DNA of 43,057 bases from an uncultured Lachnospiraceae bacterium. Its GTDB lineage: Bacteria > Bacillota > Clostridia > Lachnospirales > Lachnospiraceae. Each line of letters starts with the position of its first letter. Positions within the stretch are counted from its first letter, which is position 1. The position numbers and the translations under genes are program-made. This document shows, in pieces, positions 16,127-23,107 of this stretch. The stretch lies in assembly GCA_910580005.1 (NCBI GenBank), contig CAJTXH010000007.1:1-43057 (forward strand), given 5' to 3'. The notes under the pieces are model-generated. The model worked only from the letters and a program-made list of their open reading frames with translations. It did not search any database and was not told the DNA's origin.

Positions 16127-16153
16127 AAAAACCAAAGAACTAAGCTTTGGCTT
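16127..16153 (-). terminator. Terminator- or attenuator-like hairpin directly after rpmJ
   Basis: On the minus strand CCAAAG pairs with CTTTGG (arms 16145-16150 and 16132-16137), extended by three weaker pairs, around a 7-nt loop, and TTTTTCTG follows. It starts about 11 nt after the rpmJ stop codon. It would either separate rpmJ from rpsM or act as a partial terminator between them. Confidence 0.6.
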
Positions 16154-16164
16154 CCGTTGTCTAA

Positions 16165-16278
16165 TTAGCCTTGTCTCTGTTTGTGTCTGGGATTTTCACA
16201 GATAACTCTGATTCTTCCCTTTCTTTTGATGACCTTACATTTCTCGCAAATTGGTTTTACTGAAGATCTAACTTTCAC
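16165..16278 (-). CDS. rpmJ: 50S ribosomal protein L36
   Basis: This 37-residue protein starts at a GTG (16278) and reads KVRSSVKPICEKCKVIKRKG followed by RIRVICENPRHKQRQG, an exact fit to L36. The zinc ligands are the CEKC pair, a later Cys (VICENP) and His (RHKQ), so this is the zinc-binding C+ form. The ribosome binding site AAGGGGG lies about 9 nt upstream, and a strong promoter lies 34-62 bp upstream. Usually rpmJ follows infA and precedes rpsM on one transcript. Here there is no infA upstream, and a terminator-like hairpin follows immediately. Confidence 0.96.
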   Translation of the reverse strand: MKVRSSVKPICEKCKVIKRKGRIRVICENPRHKQRQG

Positions 16279-16311
16279 AGCAATAACCCCCTTTCATAAA
16301 GTCCAGTTGCT

Positions 16312-16340
16312 AGTTTATCATAATCTTCCAGTTGTTGCAA
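16312..16340 (-). promoter_or_regulatory. Sigma-A promoter of rpmJ
   Basis: Read on the minus strand: TTGCAA (16335-16340), a 17-nt spacer, TAAACT (16312-16317). Transcription would start near 16305, about 26 nt before the rpmJ GTG. Its presence shows that this segment of the ribosomal cluster starts its own transcript rather than continuing from secY/adk/map/infA. Confidence 0.75.
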
Positions 16341-16379
16341 GCCTTTTTTAATTTTTAAATATGAAAATATCAAAATTTA

Positions 16380-16408
16380 TTGCAAAACCGTTGTAACTAT
16401 AGTATAGT
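16380..16408 (+). promoter_or_regulatory. Probable promoter of the hemerythrin-receiver gene
   Basis: TTGCAA (16380-16385), a 17-nt spacer, TATAGT (16403-16408). Transcription would start near 16415 and give a long leader of about 170 nt. The leader is AT-rich and includes a small palindrome, ACACTA-CA-TAGTGT, near 16485-16500. Confidence 0.6.
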
Positions 16409-16586
16409 AAATTATATATTGTATAATATGGCAGTAATTTTTAATAACCCTGTCCTAATAATATAACTTATTTACAAAAACTACACACTACATAGTGTTT
16501 CTAAAATGGTAACATATATAAAAATATTGATATATAATAAAGAATATACAGTATTCAAAATGGAACCATGATGAGGAGGAACAGTA
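16409..16586 (+). other. AT-rich leader of the hemerythrin-receiver gene
   Basis: This completes the 308-nt divergent gap between rpmJ and the hemerythrin gene. Apart from the two promoters and the small palindrome it contains only AT-rich DNA and the GAGGAGGAACAGTA ribosome binding region at its end. No gene is visible. Confidence 0.5.
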
Positions 16587-17936
16587 ATGGGAAATCAACT
16601 GGTATGGGAAGACAGGTTTAACATTGGTGTAGACTTTATTGACAACGAACACATGAAACTTTTTAAAATAATGAATAAACTTTTTATATTCAGTGAAAAT
16701 AAAAATAAAAGTTCATGGGCCTGCCAGGAAGGAATAAAATATTTTAAAGACCATGCATTAAAGCATTTTGCAGAGGAAGAGGCATATATGGCATCCATTT
16801 CTTATAAAGAACTAGAAACCCACAAACGCCTGCATGAAGACTTCAGGATGCATATCCTCCCTGCACATGAAAAAGAACTTGAACAAAGCAATTACTCTGA
16901 AGATGCAATAAACCATTTTCTAGGTGTATGCGCTGGATGGCTTATTAGCCACACTCTGACAGAAGACCATGCAATAGCAGGTAACGAAATGACCAAATGG
17001 TCAAATCTTCCACCTGGGGAAGAACTTGCTGCTACCAGACAGATAATACTAGAGCTTTTATATGACCTGTTCCGCCTTGACGCACAAGTAGTCAGTGAAA
17101 CTTATGGTGGTGAAAGGTTTGGGCATGGAATATACTACCAGCTTATATATTATACTGGAAATGGGGAACAGCAGGAAATTATCCTGGTTTTTGAAAAAAA
17201 ACTTTTAATTGATACCATTGGCAAGCTTATGGGCAGCCAGCCTGGCAAAGTGGATGTTATGATTATGAATGCTGCCAGGTTTGTAGCAAAACAATTTGTA
17301 GAATGTATAAAACAGCATTTTACATCTAAGGAAATTTATAAAATAAAAAGCGAAAACCTGATGTCATATGAACAGTTCCAAAAAACATTTAAAAACCAGG
17401 TTCCAAAATACAGCCTGCTGTTTAATACTGGTGCAGGCTATTTCGCATATTGTGCAATGACGCCACATGCTGTAAAAAGAGCAGTCAGAACCTCTATTAA
17501 AACAGAAAATGCCATGGCAGGGGTTAAAGAATATCTTGCGCATAATGAACTAGAAAACAACAGCGGCAAAAAGAAACTGCTTATTGTTGATGATTCTGAT
17601 ACAATATTGCAGTTTATGAAAAAACTGCTTCAAAGGGATTACCAGGTTGACACTGCTAATTCCGGGGTATCTGCAATAAGATGCATAACACTGGAGCGTC
17701 CTGACCTTGTACTGCTAGACTATGATATGCCAGTCTGTAATGGTGCACAGGTACTTCAGATGATACGTTCTGAAACTGCATTTGGGGATATTCCAGTTAT
17801 GTTCCTTACAGGCAGGGCTGATACAAATACTGTAAATAAAATAATACCTATGAGGCCCGAAGGCTATATGTTAAAAACATTAAAACCTGGCCAGATAAAA
17901 AAGACTATTGATAATTATTTTATCAGGCAGAAATAA
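16587..17936 (+). CDS. Bacteriohemerythrin - CheX-like - receiver domain fusion
   Basis: This is a 449-residue soluble protein. The N-terminal bacteriohemerythrin domain (1-135) has all seven likely di-iron ligands: His22, His60, Glu64, His79, His83, His122 and Asp127. The middle domain (about 145-305) resembles the CheX/CheC-type phosphatase fold in its pattern (TRQIILELLYDLFRLDA; VFEKKLLIDTIGKLMG; MNAARFVAKQFVE); this is a weaker call. The C-terminal receiver domain (about 328-449) has the acidic pair in LLIVDDSD, the phospho-acceptor Asp in LVLLDYDMP, and the switch Lys in YMLKTLKP. The architecture suggests an output-less receiver whose phosphorylation is set by bound oxygen or iron state. 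GAGGAGG precedes the ATG, and the gene is monocistronic with its own promoter and terminator. Possible partners are the two kinases at 8.1-12.0 kb. Confidence 0.8.
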   Translation: MGNQLVWEDRFNIGVDFIDNEHMKLFKIMNKLFIFSENKNKSSWACQEGIKYFKDHALKHFAEEEAYMASISYKELETHKRLHEDFRMHILPAHEKELEQSNYSEDAINHFLGVCAGWLISHTLTEDHAIAGNEMTKWSNLPPGEELAATRQIILELLYDLFRLDAQVVSETYGGERFGHGIYYQLIYYTGNGEQQEIILVFEKKLLIDTIGKLMGSQPGKVDVMIMNAARFVAKQFVECIKQHFTSKEIYKIKSENLMSYEQFQKTFKNQVPKYSLLFNTGAGYFAYCAMTPHAVKRAVRTSIKTENAMAGVKEYLAHNELENNSGKKKLLIVDDSDTILQFMKKLLQRDYQVDTANSGVSAIRCITLERPDLVLLDYDMPVCNGAQVLQMIRSETAFGDIPVMFLTGRADTNTVNKIIPMRPEGYMLKTLKPGQIKKTIDNYFIRQK

Positions 17937-17958
17937 ATACACCATCCATAAAACATAC

Positions 17959-18000
17959 AGCAGGGAAAGCCTTTATTTTAAAGGATTTTCCTGCTTTTTT
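17959..18000 (+). terminator. Intrinsic terminator after the hemerythrin-receiver gene
   Basis: AGCAGG (17959-17964) pairs with CCTGCT (17990-17995). An inner CCTTT/AAAGG stem continues the hairpin with small mismatches, and a run of T follows to 18000. It separates two convergent genes. Confidence 0.8.
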
Positions 18001-18018
18001 CATTAATACTGCTATTGC

Positions 18019-19389
18019 TTATAACACAACACAAACCTTTTTTATATTATAAACCCCAAATAACTCCACCATATCCTGGCTTATAACTTCACCGCACACG
18101 GCTATTGGCACAGCTGGCGGGCATGACACTGTTTCCGCCGCACATATGCGTCCTAGTGACTTTTTAGCATCTATTAACACTGATGGTGAAAAGACAGCTT
18201 CGCGTATTGTCATTTCCCGTTTTGGAGATTTTAATGAAATTTGCGGCATTACAATACTGTCCTTCTTATTATGTATTAAAAATGTACTAAAAGCCCATTT
18301 CCTTATTCTTTCAAAATCTTCTTTTGTATTTTCTGGCGTAACCATAAGCACAACATATTCTATATCTGCATATTCACACTCAATTCCATACCCCCTCATT
18401 TCAGCACCTGTTTCCATGCCTGTATACCCTGCACATGCTGTATTTATAACTATTTTTAAAGGTTCTGTTTCAATTATGCATATGCCTTTGCCCTTTAAAT
18501 CTTCTTTAATATTGTTTACAGTATTTATACAGGCATACAGCCTTTCCCTGTAGTTTCCTGCAATGTATTTATTACATAAATCAAGTGACTGTAACACAAG
18601 ATATGAAGGGCTTGTTGAGCCAAACAGCGCAATAGCACGCCGGGCAGTTTCCAGATATCTTTCTTTATAACTGCCAGATATATGCAAGTATGCACCCCCC
18701 GTAAGCACGGGAAGTGTTTTATGGGCAGAATCACAGCATATTGCAGCACCAAGTTTTATTGGATGCTGGCTTTCTTCTAAAAATGCAAGGTATGCGCCAT
18801 GTGCATTATCTACAACAAGTGGCAGGGAATATTTTTCACAAACATCTGCAATGCCTTCTATGCCAGTAATATCCCCAAGATATCCAGGTGATGTAATATA
18901 GACTGCTATAGGATAATCCCTTCCATCTTCTTTCTTATCTTTAAGTATATTTTCTATATCCTGTGAAGTTACCAGGCTTTTGCATATATTGCCTGGCCTG
19001 TTATTAATTATAAACTCTGTTTCTATTCCAAGAAGTGCACATGCATCAACCATCGAACGGTGTACATTTCTTGCTGCAAGTATATATTCATTACCTCTGC
19101 TGCCACGTTTCCTTGCATCTTCAAGAACTGCCATAAGCATTGCCTTAATGCAGAGTGAAGAACCTTCTGTGGAATAAAGTGTGCTGCCTGTGCAAAAAAG
19201 GTGTGATGCATTATCCTGGCTTCCTGCAATAACCCCGCTAGCCATGCTTAATACATCAGCACCTTCTATTTCTGTTATATCACGGCATTCACATCCAAGA
19301 AATGGCTTCCCTTTATGGCCTGGCATATGGAACCTGGACATCCTGGAGGACATATAATTTGTAACAAAACTATATATTGGGGTTTCCAT
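18019..19389 (-). CDS. Orn/Lys/Arg decarboxylase-fold PLP enzyme, short form
   Basis: This 456-residue protein is a fold-type I PLP enzyme of the Orn/Lys/Arg decarboxylase group. It has the N-terminal FHMPGHKGKP motif, STEGSS, VDNAHGAY, and the PLP-binding lysine in CDSAHKTLPVLTGGAYLH. It is shorter than the 700+-residue biodegradative decarboxylases and resembles the Bacillus YaaO/SpeA-type short forms, so it may make agmatine, cadaverine or putrescine; the substrate is not readable. The ATG at 19389 has GGAGGATTAGGAC upstream, and only 3 bp separate it from the psd stop. Its place at the end of a phosphatidylethanolamine operon is unusual and suggests either polyamine-membrane coupling or an unrelated passenger. 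Confidence 0.82.
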   Translation of the reverse strand: METPIYSFVTNYMSSRMSRFHMPGHKGKPFLGCECRDITEIEGADVLSMASGVIAGSQDNASHLFCTGSTLYSTEGSSLCIKAMLMAVLEDARKRGSRGNEYILAARNVHRSMVDACALLGIETEFIINNRPGNICKSLVTSQDIENILKDKKEDGRDYPIAVYITSPGYLGDITGIEGIADVCEKYSLPLVVDNAHGAYLAFLEESQHPIKLGAAICCDSAHKTLPVLTGGAYLHISGSYKERYLETARRAIALFGSTSPSYLVLQSLDLCNKYIAGNYRERLYACINTVNNIKEDLKGKGICIIETEPLKIVINTACAGYTGMETGAEMRGYGIECEYADIEYVVLMVTPENTKEDFERIRKWAFSTFLIHNKKDSIVMPQISLKSPKREMTIREAVFSPSVLIDAKKSLGRICAAETVSCPPAVPIAVCGEVISQDMVELFGVYNIKKVCVVL

Positions 19390-19392
19390 GTC

Positions 19393-20286
19393 CTAATCCT
19401 CCATGCCTGGTCTTTTTACAGCTTTTTTGCCAATAACAGACCCCATCTGTACTACTGTTTCATATCCATACATGCTGTTATCCAGTATTTCTTTATCTAT
19501 TGCCACCCTGTCCTTTGCAAATGCAAGGATAACCGTAGAGCCGCCATATTCAAATCTGCCCTTTTCCTGTCCACGTACAGCATGTATTTCATCATTATAA
19601 TTGTAAATCCTGCCTACAAGCATTGCGCCAACTTCCATCATAAGGACTTTGCCAAAATTTTTACTGTAAAGTATTGAAAATTCCCTCGAATTTTCCTTAT
19701 AAACCGGATATTTCCCACATGCTATGGGATTAACTGTATGCAGCACACCAGGTATTTTATAATTCTTTTTCTGTTTTCCTTCATCAATATACGAATACCT
19801 GTGGTAATCATCCACACAAAGCCTGAATATACAGAGAGTACCGCCTTTATAGTACTGTGCCAGTTTATGGCTTTTTACAAGGCTCTCCATACTATAATAT
19901 GTGCCTTTAACCATAAAGGCAGAATTTTCCCCAATCCTATAAACACTAAGTTTTGCATCACAAGGTGAACATAAATCTTCTTCTTTTGCAGAAAAAGCCC
20001 TTCTGCCCTTTTTTATTTTACGTGTAAAAAATTCATTAAAACTGCTATATTCACACTTCTCATAATCTTCCATATTTATATTGTTACATTTAATAAATGG
20101 CTTAACCAATGGCACTGAAAGGCCTGAATCCATAAAATATCCTGTTGCTTTTGATACATATGGGTTTACAAGTGCTTTTAATAAAATACTGCCTGGTTTT
20201 GTCTGGTATAAAAAATGCAGGATACTGTCCTGTATACCTTTTTTACCAGCATGGACACGTTTTCTTTCACTGGCCAAATCCAACAC
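19393..20286 (-). CDS. psd: Phosphatidylserine decarboxylase proenzyme
   Basis: This protein of about 295 residues matches Psd: an N-terminal segment ending YSSFNEFFTRKI, CSPCDAKLSVY, the metal/active-site region VDDYHRYSYID, and HTVNPIACGKYP. Near the end comes MEVGAMLVGRI, followed by the processing site GGSTVILAF. Self-cleavage at the Gly-Ser step of GGST would make the beta and alpha chains and the pyruvoyl cofactor. The enzyme turns phosphatidylserine into phosphatidylethanolamine at the membrane. The start is uncertain: GTG 20286 lies right against the GGGGGAGG site, while the TTG at 20277 is better spaced. It follows pssA by about 6 bp and leads into the PLP decarboxylase gene. Confidence 0.93.
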   Translation of the reverse strand: MLDLASERKRVHAGKKGIQDSILHFLYQTKPGSILLKALVNPYVSKATGYFMDSGLSVPLVKPFIKCNNINMEDYEKCEYSSFNEFFTRKIKKGRRAFSAKEEDLCSPCDAKLSVYRIGENSAFMVKGTYYSMESLVKSHKLAQYYKGGTLCIFRLCVDDYHRYSYIDEGKQKKNYKIPGVLHTVNPIACGKYPVYKENSREFSILYSKNFGKVLMMEVGAMLVGRIYNYNDEIHAVRGQEKGRFEYGGSTVILAFAKDRVAIDKEILDNSMYGYETVVQMGSVIGKKAVKRPGMED

Positions 20287-20292
20287 CTCCCC

Positions 20293-21000
20293 CTATAATG
20301 GGTATATAAGCACACCAAATAACTTCTTAAGCACTGGCCAAAGCGGCATTTCTGGAAACCTGAGCTTTGGAATTTTATAACTTGAAAATATTATTATAAT
20401 AAGTACTGCTGCTGCAACTACCGCCACAAGCAGGAAAAGCATAACATTGTTTGGCTTTTTCAGCTTGAAGTCAACAATAAATAAAGTACCTACAATAAAT
20501 AATACAAAGTGCAGCACTACTATAAATGCAATTTCTGGTATAAATGTCTGCAATAAAAATACTATCGGAAGTATAACTGCCATTGAAGTAATAGGCAGCC
20601 CATGATAGTATTTATTAGTGCCTTCTTCACTTGCCTGCCTCCTTGTTTCAAGCACGTTAAAAAACGCAAGCCTTATAACTGAACATACACAGTAATACCC
20701 TGTAAGAAGTGAGCCAACCGTGCCTCTTACACCTATAAGGAAACATATCATTGCAGGAAACATTCCAAAACATAATACATCACACAATGAATCAATCTGT
20801 ATGCCAAAAAGCTTCTCATCTTCTGTCCTGTCCTTTTTGCTTCTGGCAATTTTGCCATCAAACATATCACACAGGCCTGAAAGTGCAAGACACAAAATAG
20901 CAGTCCGGAACCTTCCGCCAAAAGCCTGTATCATGCCAAATACAGATATCAGCAGGCTGATATATGTAAGAATTACTGTATAATTATAAAATCCAATCAT
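20293..21000 (-). CDS. pssA: CDP-alcohol phosphatidyltransferase, probably phosphatidylserine synthase
   Basis: This is a 235-residue protein with six or more transmembrane segments. The CDP-alcohol transferase signature is complete: CDMFDGKIAR, then a spacer, then GIQIDSLCD (D-G-x2-A-R ... G-x3-D-x3-D). The family joins CDP-diacylglycerol to an alcohol. Serine is the likely acceptor because the next gene, about 6 bp away, is psd, the following step. The first helix carries YTVILTYISLLISVFGM, typical of PssA. An ATG at 21000 is preceded by a modest AAGGA. The C-terminal end has extra hydrophobic segments beyond the core. Confidence 0.88.
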   Translation of the reverse strand: MIGFYNYTVILTYISLLISVFGMIQAFGGRFRTAILCLALSGLCDMFDGKIARSKKDRTEDEKLFGIQIDSLCDVLCFGMFPAMICFLIGVRGTVGSLLTGYYCVCSVIRLAFFNVLETRRQASEEGTNKYYHGLPITSMAVILPIVFLLQTFIPEIAFIVVLHFVLFIVGTLFIVDFKLKKPNNVMLFLLVAVVAAAVLIIIIFSSYKIPKLRFPEMPLWPVLKKLFGVLIYPL

Positions 21001-21036
21001 CTTATTGTATTCCTTTTCTGTATATTATTTAATATT

Positions 21037-22074
21037 TCACCGTTCTGGCGGCCTTGCTGCCCTGTCCAGTTTAAAATATGCAATAACTGACATAACAGCA
21101 CTTATAAAAAGCTGTGTATAATAGCTTATCCCTCTGCTTGCAATCATTACTGGAAGTGCAAGGTTTTCCCCACATAAAGGGGTAAATATCTCTTTAAAAA
21201 GCTTTTCTGTAATTCCCATTCCGCCTGGAAGCGGAAGCATATCAACAGCAACTGAAATCATTGCCTGGAGTCCTGTTATTGCAAAAAAACCTGCATCTGC
21301 TGTATTAAACGAAACACATACAGCATATGTTACAGCAAACAAAATTATGCGCTGGAATGCTGTTATACAGAATACATTATATATTACAAACTTATGTGAT
21401 GCAAAATAACCTGCACTGTCCTTGTATCTTTCCATTGCAATGGCAAGCCTGTCCATATACTTCTGGCTGTTTTTTACATTAAACACCCTGCCGGCTGCCC
21501 TTATTATAAAAGCAGCCGTATTTTCAGCAAATACAGGGTTAAATACAAATATAAACATTGCAGCTATACATATAACATTTAATGCCATGCCAAGCACACA
21601 CCACCCGGTTACAGGTTCCAGGTAAACCATAATCCTTGCCGGACGTAGTATAAATATTAATGCACCAATAGCTACAAGCACCAGTTTATATGTAATTGTT
21701 ACTATAACAAGAACCATAGTTGATACTGTAAGCGGCAGACCGTCTTTTTTCATAAAATAAAGCTGTGCAGGCTGCCCTCCTGAAGCAGATGGTGTAACAA
21801 GACAGAAAAAAAATCCTATAAATGAATATAAACAGCAGTGTGAAAACAGTACATTTTCCCCAAGGCCCTTAAGCATATAGTATATAACAACAGACTCACA
21901 CTCAATAAAAACCACTACAAATAAGACACCTGCAAGCCAGTACCTTATATCTGCACTTTTCATATAACCAATAATAGAAGAAAGGTCTTCATTATGAAAT
22001 ACTGAATATACCGTTATTATAAATACTACAGCTAAAAATAAAGCATTAAAAATATTCCTGTTCTTCTTCCCCGT
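21037..22074 (-). CDS. Flippase-like membrane protein (MprF N-terminal/UPF0104 family), copy A
   Basis: This protein of about 345 residues has eight or more transmembrane helices and matches the LPG_synthase_TM (UPF0104) family. It has the hallmark YSFIGFFFCLVTPSASGGQP and a late PLPGGMGITEKLF motif. The family includes the flippase half of MprF and polyprenyl-linked transfer proteins; there is no C-terminal lysyl-transferase domain here. I chose the ATG at 22074 because GGGGAT lies 8 nt upstream; the ATG at 22104 is also in frame. The start overlaps the end of the PAP2 gene by 29 bp, so the two are translationally coupled. The context suggests movement of a lipid made or processed by the neighbouring PAP2, PssA and Psd proteins. 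Confidence 0.8.
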   Translation of the reverse strand, partial: TGKKNRNIFNALFLAVVFIITVYSVFHNEDLSSIIGYMKSADIRYWLAGVLFVVVFIECESVVIYYMLKGLGENVLFSHCCLYSFIGFFFCLVTPSASGGQPAQLYFMKKDGLPLTVSTMVLVIVTITYKLVLVAIGALIFILRPARIMVYLEPVTGWCVLGMALNVICIAAMFIFVFNPVFAENTAAFIIRAAGRVFNVKNSQKYMDRLAIAMERYKDSAGYFASHKFVIYNVFCITAFQRIILFAVTYAVCVSFNTADAGFFAITGLQAMISVAVDMLPLPGGMGITEKLFKEIFTPLCGENLALPVMIASRGISYYTQLFISAVMSVIAYFKLDRAARPPER

Positions 22075-22780
22075 CATAAACAATATCCCCAAAAACTTTT
22101 GCATTTAATTTGTCAAAAATTTTACCAGTTTTTCTATATAACTTTGTGCTCCTGCCTATACAAAGACAGACTTCCGCAATAAGCACCCCTGCAATTACAT
22201 CCACTATATAGTGCTGTTTTGTAAATTGTGTAGATATAAAAACCAATATAGCAAATATACACGAAAATCCCCTGTACCACAATGGTATATTCTGCCTCCC
22301 CCTTATGCCTATATAGCAGAACCAGCTTACAAGACAGTGTATTGATGGGAAAAGGTTTGTTGCAGGGTCTGCCATATAGATAAATTTCATAATACTGTCT
22401 GCAACCCCATTTCCTGTAACTTCAGGCCTTATATTAGTTGTTGGCATAATTATAAAAAATACCATACATATTATTCTTGAAAGATAATCTGCTGTTGCAA
22501 ATTTAAACCACTCATCACGCCCTTCACGCGTAATTATTATATAATTAGCTGCCCAGAATGCAAAGCACACAACATAAACTAAAACCCATCCTGTGACAAA
22601 TGGTACATTGTAGTCAAATGAAGTTGATAAATCATAGTGTTTTGTGTTCTTCATTAAAATCTGCGTGCCAGTATATACCAGAGAATTAAAAACAAAGCAG
22701 AATATAACAGAAAAAAACGCATATCTTGGAATTATCCTTCCAATATATGCCTCATACCATTTTCCAAACCTGTTATACAT
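22046..22780 (-). CDS. PAP2 superfamily membrane phosphatase
   Basis: This is a 244-residue membrane protein with about six hydrophobic segments. PAP2 catalytic motifs 2 and 3 are visible: FPSIHC (the PSxH motif) and STQFTKQHYIVDVIAG (S-x-x-x-x-x-H-x-x-x-D). The first motif (KxxxxxxRP) is weak or absent. In this it resembles the AUR1/inositol-phosphoceramide-synthase branch rather than classical PgpB. A role in dephosphorylating a lipid phosphate or in transferring a phospho-head group is possible. The ATG at 22780 has GGAGG 9 nt upstream. It opens the lipid operon and overlaps the flippase-like gene. Confidence 0.78.
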   Translation of the reverse strand: MYNRFGKWYEAYIGRIIPRYAFFSVIFCFVFNSLVYTGTQILMKNTKHYDLSTSFDYNVPFVTGWVLVYVVCFAFWAANYIIITREGRDEWFKFATADYLSRIICMVFFIIMPTTNIRPEVTGNGVADSIMKFIYMADPATNLFPSIHCLVSWFCYIGIRGRQNIPLWYRGFSCIFAILVFISTQFTKQHYIVDVIAGVLIAEVCLCIGRSTKLYRKTGKIFDKLNAKVFGDIVYDGEEEQEYF

Positions 22781-22827
22781 AAAACTTATCCTCCATTGGG
22801 AACGTGCTTAATCTTCAAAGTGCAGGC

Positions 22828-22861
22828 TTTACAGTTATCCTGTGCTTGTGTAAAAACGGAC
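22828..22861. repeat. 34-nt dispersed repeat, copy 2
   Basis: 31 of 34 bases match 12699-12732. Shared cores are TATCCTGTG and TTGTGTAAAAACGGAC. The copy lies in the upstream region of the PAP2 gene. Both copies are in the same orientation and intergenic. Confidence 0.7.
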
Positions 22862-22868
22862 GGTTTCT

Positions 22869-22934
22869 GTGGCAGAGCCAGATTCCAACGCCTCCAAAGT
22901 ACCCTTTTTACGGAATATTGCTGGCATCTGCCAC
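22869..22934. repeat. Long imperfect stem-loop upstream of the lipid operon
   Basis: GTGGCAGA (22869-22876) pairs with TCTGCCAC (22927-22934), GCCAG (22877-22881) with CTGGC (22921-22925), and ATTCC (22882-22886) with GGAAT (22912-22916). That is 18 pairs with a 1-nt and a 4-nt bulge and a 25-nt loop. It lies within 10 nt of the 34-nt repeat, and the two may form one element. Confidence 0.6.
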
Positions 22935-23107
22935 GTGAAACCTGTCATTATAAATTTATAGTAAAACCCATAATAATAAGATAACTGGAAATTGCACACT
23001 CTTTTACAAATTATATTAACACAGCAGGTATATATGCCACAAGCCCTTTAAGCATTTTGTAATGAAACCTTAATTTTTATTAAGCCTGGCAATAAAACTA
23101 TAATGTA

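Larger units (their letters stand above)
15835..16164 (-). other. 330-nt gap between rpmJ and rpsM
   Basis: No coding frame of significance is visible here. From the rpmJ side it holds an intrinsic terminator-like hairpin (16127-16153), an AT-rich stretch (16065-16126), the structured leader (15890-16064), and an AT-rich run ending in the rpsM ribosome binding site. A promoter for rpsM is expected in the AT-rich stretch. The best match there is TTGCTT (16103-16108), a 17-nt spacer and TTAAAT (16080-16085), which is weak. Confidence 0.5.
22781..23107. other. 327-nt intergenic region with repeat and long stem-loop
   Basis: This gap between the LRR gene and the lipid operon carries copy 2 of the 34-nt repeat (22828-22861) and a long imperfect stem-loop (22869-22934), both on the lipid-operon side. 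The remaining AT-rich part (22935-23107) shows a weak hairpin near 23070-23090 that might end the LRR transcript. No coding frame convinces. Confidence 0.5.

Noticed and set aside
22800..22934. Structured region upstream of the PAP2 gene considered as a cyclic di-GMP or other known riboswitch.
   Set aside because: I could not place the conserved core bases of any riboswitch class that I know, and the stem-loop has no expression platform next to the gene start.
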